A stretch of DNA of 64,000 nucleotides from Gerris lacustris (lineage: Eukaryota; Arthropoda; Insecta; Hemiptera; Gerridae): positions 61,754,043 to 61,818,042 of the forward strand of contig OX578281.1 of NCBI GenBank assembly GCA_951217055.1, read 5' to 3'. How positions within the stretch are numbered: position 1 is the first letter of the stretch; each line of letters starts with the position of its first letter. The notes below the pieces were generated by a model. It was not told the origin of the DNA. It made no database searches and saw only the letters and a program-made list of their open reading frames with translations. Shown one piece after another: positions 38,249 to 49,400 of this stretch. The position numbers and the translations under genes were made by a program.

Positions 38249-38470
38249 GCTACGGCCACACCAGAGCTACCTCGCTTGGAGCCTAGTGGCTTGGTGAGTC
38301 GCCATGTAGAACAGAATGGACTGTTCTTCTAGCGACTCGCTAGGTATCTCGCCTAGTAACCAAGCGCGTGGTGTGGCCGGTCTCGAATGTTCTAGAAAGT
38401 TGGTTCACATGGATTATACGCCTGGCGACTCACCAGCCACTAGGCTCGGGCTAGGGAGTCGCTCACTGTC
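38249..38470. mobile_element. GGCCACACCA inverted-repeat element
   Basis: ggctacggccacaccag at 38249 pairs with gcgtggtgtggccggtct at 38364. The internal text is built of ctagcgactcgctagg and gagcctagtggcttgg variants on both strands. It is more GC-rich than its surroundings and non-coding. Confidence 0.65.
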
Positions 38471-40335
38471 CATCCTATTGACCTGTACACACTATCTTTG
38501 TTGAGTTTGCTATCTATGTTTTGTTTACTATCTATGTTACGTCTACCATTCTCATTACAGGCTGAATTTCCAAGCCTAGTCTTATAATGGAGTACCTCAT
38601 CCAGTTTTACTTTAATTTGCCCACTAACTTCCTCAGGATTATTTCTGTTTAAAAAATTTGATTAATATTTATAAACTTACGTGATCTCTTATAAATGATT
38701 ATAGTAATCATTTCCTTTGATCGAACTTTGGAAAATATAAATGAAACCTTTTTTCCTCTCCTTACAGCTTTATTTCAACCTAATACACATTTTATTTTTT
38801 TGTTGCTTGAATTAATATTATGACAAATTTCATGTAAGGTTTTTAACGAATGAAAAATTCATTGTATAAATTGTCATCAAAAAATAGACAAAATTTTAAA
38901 TATGTTTGACCAAAAATTTTATATTGCATATTTCCTACTCAAAACCAAAAACAGCAGATTAACTTGATGTTAATTTACACAATAAAATATCATTATTATT
39001 ATTATTGTTACATTTTATTATTTAATATTTATTTTTAACATTAAGATATTGCTAAACTAGAAATATACTTTTGTGCCACAAAAAAAAATTACATAATTTT
39101 ACAATAATTTCATATGGGCATTGTTTTCCTGTCAAATTGGTTCATTGTTTCCTTTATTGGTATTAATTTTGTATTAATTGTTTAACCTAAAGAAAATTAT
39201 CAATTAATTTTGATGAGATTTTTCTTTTTTTTCTTGTTGTTAGGTTTAAACATTATAATAGAAGCTGTTATAAAAAAAAAAAAATACAGTTTATTTTAAA
39301 AGACAAATAAATACAATGTACAATGTACTAAGTACTGTTTGTTTATAAACTTTAAAAATAACAAATAAAATAGTAAATTTAAACTGTTGAATCTTTTGTT
39401 TACTTTCAATAAATTATTATTTATTCATTATATAATTTTAATACGATATCATCCGAATGTATTTAATATTTTATATGATTAATCATAGAACAATCTTCTT
39501 TCTTTTCATTATTTTTGTTAAATTTGTTTATTTAATTCGTTGTGAAAAAAATGTGTTTTTGTTATAAGTTGAAGTCTACACCATCAAATTTATTTTTATC
39601 ATTATTAATAATTTTTTTGTTATTTATTTTTCATTCATATTGATCTTAAAATAAAGAATCTTAAATAAAAATTAAAAATAAAGTTCGAAATAATAATATG
39701 ATTGTCGTTTACATTTTTGGATTTAATTTTATTTATTTCATATTATATTAATTATTTAATTTCTTTATTCTTAATTATATTTATTTATTTTTGATAAATC
39801 AAAATAGCCGGCTTTTATGTTCTTTTGCTGTATTATTTTTATTATTATTTATTTATTTATACTATTTTACAAGCAAAAACATATTAATTTATTTCTGTAT
39901 TCAAGTAAATAATCCAAAGCCGAAGATTGATTTGGAAGATAGAATGTATTATTTTTATATATACGTTAAAATTTAAAAAAAATTCCAATGGAAATGGATT
40001 ACTAACTTATCTAGTGACTTACTATTCAAGTACATAAAAAAGAGACTTCATAAGTACCTTGTAAAGTTAATTTCTAAGCAAATACTGTTATTACAATATT
40101 ATAATGAATGCTTCACTAACTTATTATTTGTATTTATTTATTTTATTATTTTTTTGTTTATAATTTATTATTTTATTTATTTATTATTAATTTTACTATT
40201 TATAATTAATTAATTTATTATTTTTTATTTTTTTATTTTTTAATTTATTACAGTATGTATATATTTTTTTATATTTTACTTCAGCAATTTTCTTTAATGC
40301 AATTTATCAAATTGTAAAACTTAAAAGCCTTTTTA

Positions 40336-40347
40336 TTATTATTATTA

Positions 40348-40418
<71 letters not shown>

Positions 40419-40420
40419 TA
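40336..40420. repeat. (TTA)n microsatellite
   Basis: About 28 triplets of TTA with one interruption (ttg) near 40350. Confidence 0.95.
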
Positions 40421-41119
40421 AATTGATAAATAAATGTGTATGGGTGTAGAATATCACAAAAATATATGATAAAAAAAAAAATACATAGATAAATAAAAAA
40501 ATAAATAAAAGTAAACAAGAAAGTATGAAAATAAAAAAACATAAGAGTAGTGTTTTATTATAGTCTTCCAGAAAGAATTAAACAAGAAACAAACAAAAAT
40601 TAAACAAAAACAAAAATGTATTTTTTAATACTAAATAAAAATTATAATTAATTATTAATAATGGAACGTTAAGAAGTAAAGTTTATGAAGGAGAAAAACA
40701 CAAATCAATTGTAAAATAACAAATAACTAAATATAATAATGGATAGTTTATAATTAAAAACAAAACACATAGTTGTTAAAAGTAATTAATACTAATATTT
40801 ATGTTGTCAGTGTGGAAAAAAGAGTAAAAAAAGTTCCTAAAAGAATAAAAAATGAAATAAATAAAAATGACTTTTTTTTAGAATTATGATTTTTGTTGAT
40901 TATTTCCTTTTATTTCCTTCTTTTTCTATAATAATCTTAAAAACATTTAATGGTTAGTTGCTGTGACAACCTGTGGTAGGTTGGATAAGATGGTAATACT
41001 CTATGATGCCTGAATTTGGAATTTATGTCTAGGAATTTAGCTATTAAACAAGTCCCTGTGATGGGTAACAAATACAGAATTTAGCTACTAATCATGTCTT
41101 TGTGATGGGCAATAAATAT

Positions 41120-41860
41120 CGTGTGCAATCATGCCTGTAACAGGCGACATATACAATGTCTGGGAAGAAAGTGCCTGTAATGGGTGACTTACGAATATAT
41201 GGTATTTGGGAAGAAAGTGCCTATAAAAGGTGACATACGAATATATGGTATTTGGGAAGAAAGTGCCTGTAAAAGGTGACATACGAATATATGGTATTTG
41301 GGAAGAAAGTGCCTGTAACGGGTGACATTCGAATATATGGTATTTGGGAAGAAAGTGCCTGTAAAGGGTGACATACGAATATATGGTATTTGGGAAGAAA
41401 GTGCCTATAAAGGGTGACATACGAATATATGGTATTTGGGAAGAAAGTGCCTATAAAAGGTGACATACGAATATATGGTATTTGGGAAGAAAGTGCCTGT
41501 AAAAGGTGACATACGAATATATGGTATTTGGGAAGAAAGTGCCTGTAACGGGTGACATTCGAATATATGGTATTTGGGAAGAAAGTGCCTGTAAAGGGTG
41601 ACATACGAATATATGGTATTTGGGAAGAAAGTGCCTATAAAGGGTGACATACGAATATATGGTATTTGGGAAGAAAGTGCCTATAAAAGGTGACATACGA
41701 ATATATGGTATTTGGGAAGAAAGTGCCTGTAAAAGGTGACATACGAATATATGGTATTTGGGAAGAAAGTGCCTATAAAGGGTGACATACGAATATATGG
41801 TATTTGGGAAGAAAGTGCCTGTAAAGGGTGACAAACACGGTGTCTGGGCGTCACACTTAA
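41120..41860. repeat. 46-bp minisatellite with five-unit higher-order structure
   Basis: Unit gtgcctgtaaaaggtgacat continuing acgaatatatggtatttggg aagaaa. Exact 46-base steps run from 41171 to 41815, with degenerate units at the edges. Variants occur in the order A-B-C-D-E, A-B-C-D-E, A-B-E-D (see findings). All minus-strand frames are open across it, an artefact of the unit having no stops. Confidence 0.93.
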
Positions 41861-42616
41861 TAAAAAATGTCACCTGGGTTATCATTAGAATAAAAATAAT
41901 TATACTTTAATCAAAATATTCATTTCTGAACTTATTATTTGTGAATAAAATAAAAAAACCTTATTTTAGAAGCAAAATGCCATTTGATTTCTCCAACAAG
42001 GGGCATGCAAATAGGGTATAGATCTGTTCATAGTTTACATAAACTACGTTTGGAACTATAGCTGCCTGGAACATTAAACTCTGAAAAACAAATGCATAAT
42101 TGAACAAAATCAATTGGGATTTTCGGACCTCCTGTGAACGAAAATATCAACAGCAATACTCTGGAAACTGTAGTATAGACAACCACACTCAAACGAAAAC
42201 AGTCAGTTCAGGAATGAGATGGTTTTGAAGATGTATTATTGTTTGATTATTCATTAATTCAAGAAAAGATAAGGACCACCTAGATATTGATCTCATTGTC
42301 TGAGAAAAACCTACTTCCATTAACATTATGAATATTTAGCCTTAACGAATAAAATCATGTCTGCTCTTTCTTGTTTCATGAAAAGTCTGTTATTTATTTA
42401 GTGACATTTTTAGAGTTATGATAAAATATAGAGTTCAAGAGTCACATTTAATTGAAATAAATAAATTTAAAAACTCTAATTCAATGAGCTTTTAAAAATA
42501 AATTAGTGGCAGCAAATATTGTCATTAGATATGAGAAATGTTATATAATTTTTGATAATGGAAAGAGAAAAAATAAGCAGATTTAAGAAGAAAAAAATTG
42601 AAGATATTTTCAGTGT

Positions 42617-42977
42617 CAATAGTTTAGTTAGATATAAAAAATCGGTCCGAGACAACTCAGACTAACTTTCTCTCAAATAATCCTGGTCCCAGATCCCAGA
42701 AAGCATAGTTAATTATGAAGACATAGTTTCCGAGATATTGATAAAAATTAATCTGATTTGGTTGAAAATCAAAAACAAAAAGTAAACAACCACCTAATTA
42801 ACACATTTTAAATAATATAAGTTAACTAAGCATCGCATAGTTTTATCATTAAAGCGAGCTTAATGCAATAAATATTTACTATTATATTCATGTTTTCTAG
42901 GATCGGGGACCAAGATTATATGAGAAAGTTAGTCTGAGTTGTCTCGGACCAATTTTTTGTATCTAACTAAACCATTG
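42617..42977. mobile_element. 361-bp foldback element with ~75-bp inverted repeats
   Basis: The left arm (caatagtttagttagat ... tcggtccgagacaactcag ... actaactttctct) recurs inverted at 42895-42977. The interior is AT-rich and non-coding. Confidence 0.82.
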
Positions 42978-43446
42978 AAAAATAAGAAGAAAAAGAGTTG
43001 ATTTATAACTTTGAGTTTCCGCCATTTTGGAACGGGAGAAGATAGAAAGCTCGGGTTTGCGGCCAATTTTTTTTTAAGGACCTTTCCAAAAATGTGTCAC
43101 CATAATCCTTTATGGGTGTCCCAATTTAAAATTTTGAAGTTGAATCCAATATGGCTGCTACCAATATGGCGGAAATAATTATTACCCATCAAAAAAGTAT
43201 TAAAAAAGTGTAAAGGTTTTGAAAATGTTAAATTGATGTTTTCTTTGTAATTCACTATCAAATATATAGTACAAACATTAGGAGTAAAAATTATGTAAAA
43301 AATATCTTAAAACAAAGCTTATAACACGTTTTCAGCATTCAAATTAAAAAAAAAAATTTGCCGGGGAGGGCACCCTGTAAGGTTGGTGGTATTCTATACA
43401 TAGCTTGCAATGCAATTTTTTTCAAAATATTCTATAAGAAATAGGG

Positions 43447-43735
43447 AGCCAGTGTGGCCGAGGGTCTAAAGGCACACGCTCAGCTATCAATAAGTCGAGG
43501 CAACTCGAGGTGGGTTCGATCCCGTGCCATGATACTCTGAATTGTATCTATGAATCGCGGACGGTACAGGGCGAGGGACACCCCTATGGGACACTCTTCC
43601 CCCCTCTTTGATGAGGTCCGATTGATGTGGGTCAGATCCGTGTCATGATGATGTGATTTTTATCTATGGTTCGAGGATGGAGCAGGGCAAGGACATCCCC
43701 TATGGGGACTCTTCCCCCACACTTTGATGCACGCT
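43447..43735 (+). repeat. tRNA-Leu-like SINE with duplicated body
   Basis: gtgtggccgagggtctaaag resembles the class II tRNA (Leu/Ser) A-box region, and gtgggttcgatcccgtg is a B box. The body with gcgagggacacccctatggg and actcttcccccc recurs about 120 bases later in altered form (aaggacatcccctatgggga). Not a functional tRNA. Confidence 0.6.
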
Positions 43736-43937
43736 TATATAGCTTACTAATGACCACACCATACTTGCTTCGGCGGTACAAATGTATGATGTGTGAAGTA
43801 GCTGGAACTCTCCACCACGGGGCGTAAAAAGGGCCTAAAGGGTGGCCTAATTGCATGGTTTGAACAAGTGGTTCGTCCTACCCGTTCTAGTAGGAAGTAC
43901 TAGACTATTACTATTCTATAAAAAAAATATTCATTTT

Positions 43938-44370
43938 GCTTCCGAGTTTACTGAAGGTAACGGAAGATTTGTGTTGTGTTTGAGAACAAAAAAAATGTAT
44001 ATCTCCGATTTTAAAAATTCCAAGACAGAAATCCGTTTCAGACATCAGGGAAAATGTTTGGTCTCGTCTCTGTCTGTCTGTCTGTCGGTCTGTGTCCGCG
44101 AACCGTGAAACGTGTGACAATAACTTAAGTAAAAGTGGACTGATTTTTATGAAATTTGGTAGATATGTTCATTTTACCAATGCCCAGGACGAGTTCATTG
44201 GACAACATTATCCGCCCAACCGTTCGCACGCAACACTAGCGTAAGCGTGAACTTTAAATTTAAAATTGGAATTTTAGGTCGGGAAAAAAATCTAACTTCA
44301 TCTAGACAAACATTGTTTTTTAAATACAATTTTTTAATAAAACCAACAGCGACACCGCTAAAACTAAATA
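43938..44370 (+). repeat. composite dispersed repeat (TCTGTCTGTC head, family B body)
   Basis: Begins gcttccgagtttactgaag and gtaacggaag, continues through tctgtctgtctgtcggtctg, then matches family B. This shows that the two families share a modular head. Confidence 0.65.
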
Positions 44371-45754
44371 GTTTTTATTATGGAGAGAACGAGGGGAGGG
44401 AGATAGACAAGGGAAATAGGAGGTGGTTTGGTTCCCCCACCTCTCTATTTGACCAATCTCTTCAATAGCACAGCGAGCCTAGGGACCTTGAGACCAGGCG
44501 ACAAGGCTTCATTCGGGGGGGAATTAAATAAATTAGACATTAATGGATTTTAAAAGCTTAAAATCATTAAAGTATATGTGATAAGTCGTGAGGAAGCTAC
44601 TTGCCACTCTAATTGGAAGTGTATTCTCTATTTTATGGAAAAATATTGAATTATGAATATGTTTTGGGCATTGAACCCACAATATATAATATCTTAAACT
44701 GGTCTGATTTGTAATCAATAAAAAAAATTGTGGTAGACCAATAAACTTATATTTTACTATTACATTTTATACAAGTGATATGAACGATTCATTATTTAAT
44801 ATTGTTTGTTTATTATTCTTCCGTTGAGAAGATATCATGGTACTAGAATCACTTCTCAATATTATCTTCTCAAGGTCTCCAGCCTAATTTGTTTGCTCAG
44901 TCATTTTATCTTCTTCAATTAATTTTTAAATGTCTAACTAAACTCATGTTGTTTTTATCCCCAGAATAATTTGTATATCTGTCGAAAAATTCTCTTACTC
45001 AGTGAACTCCAAGATAGTTAGTGGTGCTTTTCTTACTGTCTTACCTTCATTTCAAGACTAAACAAGTAGGTCCCTTACATTTTAAATATTTAAGAAAATT
45101 TATTTCTCTATTTAAACGTTTATTAATTTTCATTGCGCTAAATTTTAAATAAAGAAATAAGCATGGTATCTTGTATATATACACATATACAGGGTACCTT
45201 AGCTGTTGTACATCACCGATTTTTCATTTTCTTTTTAAAATAGAACAAAAATTGTAAATTGTGATATTTTGTTAGCCTAGTTATTAAATATAGCACCCAA
45301 ACTTTTTTTGACTAAATTTTTTGTCAAGAGTGTGTAAAATTTTTATCTTAAATTCAAGATTTTTAATAGATCTGGGTTTATTAATAGTTGTTTTTTTTAT
45401 TATTAAAGAAGAGGGTTGTTTGTTTTGTAGTGTTTTTTACTTTTTCATATAACTAATATTTAATGAAGAAAATTGGATTTACACTGTTTGAGGTCACTTG
45501 AGTCCAAAAAAGTGGTTATTAAGAAATGTCTGTCTGTCTGTCGCCTGTAGCCTGTTGCCTTAAGTCTGTGTAGACGAATGGAGCCTTAAGTGCTAGACTG
45601 ATTTCAATGAAATTTGACATACAGACTATGAAAAATTATACCTGGAGGCGAAATTGAGAAATCATTTTCATCTTTAAATTTGAGGGTGCTTCCCCCAAAA
45701 ACCTGGAAAAAAAATTGAAACAGATTCCCCGAATATTTTAATTATAAATGATCA

Positions 45755-45880
45755 AGTGTAGTCTATTTAAATGCGAATCTAACCATATAAGTCACCAGGG
45801 AAAAATCGAATTTCTAAGAAAATAGCTTTAAACGCAGACGGTGAGAGGCCTGGTTCGATTCCTCGCTGGGGAGAAGTTAT
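45755..45880 (+). repeat. dispersed repeat with B-box-like end, copy 1
   Basis: atgcgaatctaaccatataa ... gaaaatagctttaaacgc ... gaggcctggttcgattcc is shared with 52062-52195. Confidence 0.6.
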
Positions 45881-46338
45881 TTTTATGTTAAATTATAATA
45901 ATAATTAAATCTAACTACAAAAACCTGAAGCATCTAATAAATGGAAAACACCGGACCAAGTAATAACGGATTTGCCTTTGAGAAAGTGCAGTACAAGTTC
46001 TAAAGCACAGATTATTTTATAATAAGTACTTAAGATAATTCCAGCAGTGGAAGAGAAACTGCGGTCATCAAACCCTGTCTCATAATTTTAATGCCACACA
46101 ATCATTATAAATTAATTAAAGTCATAATGTTCTCTAAAGAAAAAAATAATTTAGATTCATCTATTTTTGAAAATTTTGAAGAATTAATTAAGAAAAGTAG
46201 ATGAATACTTAAGTGTTAATTTGGAGTTTCTTGATAAAGTCTGGCTCAATCTCTCAAATTATAGTGTTTCCTTTCTTATTATTATTTTGTTAATTCTTTC
46301 TTCCTTTCACTTATTCTTTTCTTTTCATTTGTTTCAAG

Positions 46339-46492
46339 GTACCCTTATAATCTGAGGAAGATGGAAAAGTGGTCAGGATTGGTTGCTGTGGTAACTGGAG
46401 CCAGTTCTGGTATTGGAAAGTCTATGACACTGAAGCTGGCTCAGCATGGAATGAAAGTGGCTGCTTTAGCAAGAAGAGTTGATAGACTTGAG
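46339..46492 (+). CDS. SDR exon 1 (coding from 46361), with 22 nt of probable 5' UTR
   Basis: A long pyrimidine tract (ctttcttcctttcactt and onward) ends tttcaag at 46338, a good acceptor, so the 22 bases before the ATG are likely UTR spliced to an unseen exon. Coding: 44 codons, ending Leu-Glu before gtaaat. The ATG is chosen because MEKW placed just before the Rossmann strand is usual for this family; the upstream frame has no stop before the acceptor. Confidence 0.85.
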
Positions 46493-49400
46493 GTAAATAT
46501 TTATTAATAACTGGTTCACACTTAAAGAGGATTTATATAATTCTGTGTCTGTCTGTCGGTCTGTCGCTCAATTTTTACGAACCAATAGTATATCTTAAAA
46601 ACTACTTGTCCAATTTTATTGAAATTTCAATGGTAGGTCATAATTAGCCCATTGTTAGTCCCATATAAGTTTCAACTTTCTGCGCCCATTTGATTATCAT
46701 CCACATGAGCATAAGCATACATTTATTTAAACCTATATTATCAAAAGTACTTTATCTCATTTTTATGAAATTTTGATGGTTTGTTGAAAGTAAGCAGATA
46801 GCTCCAGATTAATTTCAACCGTCTGCACTCTTTAAATTTTGCTAAATTAATACTTTAATAGGGGATGATTGAAAAAATAGGGGAAAAAAGAAATAAATTG
46901 AATAATAATAGTTTTAAAAGCATTAAAGTATACAAAATAGAACGCTAGGAAGCTATGTGCCACACCAATTGACAGAGTATTTTTTTTTTAATTGTTACTG
47001 TTTTGTTTATAGGCATTGGCTACTTCCAATAAAGGAAAAGGAGAAATTCGTGGATATAAATGTGATATCAGTGACGATATCGCAGTAACCGAGGCTTTTG
47101 CTCAAATTGAGAAGGATATGGGACCAATAATGGTTTTAGTAAACAATGCTGGGTTTGCCCGTAGCTTAAGTTTAATAGGTATACTCTAGTTTATTTATTT
47201 TTTAAAAACTTATATTATTTTTTTAATTATCATATTGTAATATATTATTTTAATATTAATAACTATGTATTTCTTTTAAATAAAAGAAGATTAAAAATGA
47301 TTAAGATTCTTGTTCAACTAATGACTATGGCTTGATTTTTCAGATGTTAAAATTGAAGAATGGAAGAATATATTTAATACCAATGTATTTGGAATGTTCT
47401 CATGTATCAGAGAGCTTATGAAATCTGTTAAAAATAGGAAATCAAATGAACTCGTCCAAATTATAAATATTAACAGGTAAATTTGAACATTTACCTGATT
47501 TTTACCGACCCTAAGCTGCAGACTGCACAACTCTATAATTTTGATATAAATTAAAATTTAATTGATTTTATTAGGTACATAATAATAAACCATAAAACAT
47601 CACTGGGAAGTACTTGTACATCCTAGTACTTTTTAGGGTTTTGTAGGTTATTAAGATTAATTTTAATTATTAATAATAAAAACCTTTAATAAAAAAACAT
47701 ACTTTTGAAAAAATACAATGATTGCATAAACAAATGCAATGATTGGAAAGTACTAAATTTAAATAAAAAAATATTTTATTTTTAAATTCTCTACATTTTT
47801 TCTATGGGTGGGGGTACGTGGGAATTTTAATTTCATCTCTCTAGCATGAACGGTTATGAACCAAAGTACGATGGACAGTCAGACTCATCACCCTCGCCAT
47901 AAGGGTTCAAGGATGATCTACAAAAGCCTAAAAATATACCTAGGTGAAATAGGACTTATATTCTAGGATCCTTTAACATCAGAAGGGTAACAAATAATAA
48001 AACTGTCTCTTCACGTAAATTCAAACTTTTTATTTGCCAAAACAGCTTTTAGCCTTCATAAAGCTGAAAGCTACATCATTGTCGAAATGTGCCATCAGTG
48101 TCAAAGTACAGAAGAAATAGAGTTACATGAGCAACAACAAGTAAGTAAAAGGTGAGTCTCCTTCAGTGCCACTTTTCGGGACTGATGATGGCCTTATGAA
48201 GGCTAAAAACTGGTTTGGCTAGTAAAAAAAAAGTTGATTTTACGTGGAGAGACAGTTTTATTATTGCTTAAGATGAGCTCCATAGACGCTCCCACATCTA
48301 ACATCAGAAGAGTAGGTTACTGGTTACAGGTGGTTAAAAATATCGATATGAGTGGCTAAAAGTTTAAATTTACGTTGAGTGACAGTTTTATTATTCCTTA
48401 AGATGAGCTCAATGCACAATCCCTACACAATATCAGGAGAGTAGGCTACAGGTGGTCAAATATATTAATACTATGAGTAGATTTACCAAATATAGGATAA
48501 TACATAATATATATTTTAAGTGTGAAGTAACAATTATTAATGTAATTTTCATGTTGTTTTTTCTTTCTTTATTTTGGTGTTAATTTATATGGTTCAGTGT
48601 TTCAGGTCAGTACATGTTACCTATGACAAACATGATGGTTTATTCGTGCAGTAAACACTGTGTAACTCTGCTTACCAGAGGTCTAATTAAGGAGATAGCA
48701 GAAAATAAACTTAACGTCCGAGTTTCTGTATGCTGCATCTTATATTTTTTACATTTATTTCTTGTTTCTTTATTATTTATTTCTACAACGTTTTACTTTC
48801 TTATATATACACAGTATTCACACTAAACAGAACACTGTTGTATATGGCGGTAACTGTGTACAGGTTCCCAACCATCATTGTGGTCCATAAAATATTTTCG
48901 CCTGTCACCACAAAAATTGAGTAAAATTTAAAAACTATAGCTATCCATATTTAGGTGTCTGACTGACATCAAGCTAATAAATTAATCTTTGGTGCCTTTT
49001 AAGAATATGTGGTCGGCTAAGTTCGTCTGTGGGACATAGCTTGGCAACTGGTATTTGAAAAAAATAAATTGGTGGAGAGTGACTATTTTCCTTCATTTTG
49101 ACAATTTAATTTTAATTATCGTGACTAAAAAATTTGTTAGTAGACCAAAAATCAAGTTGATGTTAGTTTCTCACTTAATAAGTTAGTTCTTCAAATATTA
49201 CTACAAATCAAAGTGCTCACCTAAAGGGCAAAAGCAATTCACTGAGCATCAAGTAAATAATTTAAGTAAACCTTTCTTATGAAATTTTTTAATGATCAAT
49301 TGATTATTTTGTTATATTAAACAGAGTTTAAGTCCTGGAGTGGTTGAAAAAGAAGAGATACAAGAAACAGGACTAATTAAAGATTATTCTGAAGTTCCTC

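Larger units (their letters stand above)
33955..41087. other. intergenic, AT-rich, no gene seen
   Basis: Contains a pseudo-tRNA, a worn block of ggatatcc/aggacatcc variants (35740-35995), MITE copy 8, the GGGCCC element at 36873, the inverted-repeat element at 38249 and the TTA microsatellite. Short ORFs are Phe/Tyr/Ile-rich and match AT-rich background. Confidence 0.6.
41861..46338. other. intergenic region upstream of the SDR gene
   Basis: Holds the foldback element, the SINE-like unit, the composite dispersed repeat and a repeat copy at 45755. The SDR promoter and untranslated first exon should lie in the right part, but I could not place them. Confidence 0.55.
46493..49324 (+). other. 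SDR introns 1-4
   Basis: Intron 1 (46493-47012) contains a copy of the TCTGTCTGTC dispersed repeat. Intron 2 (47179-47343) is short. Intron 3 (47477-48597) carries the 47994-48265 inverted repeat. Intron 4 (48728-49324) shows nothing distinctive. Confidence 0.8.

Noticed and set aside
41088..41885. Minus-strand ORFs with repeated MSPFTGTFFPNTIYS
   Set aside because: Same peptide in all frames of a 46-bp minisatellite; no independent coding evidence.
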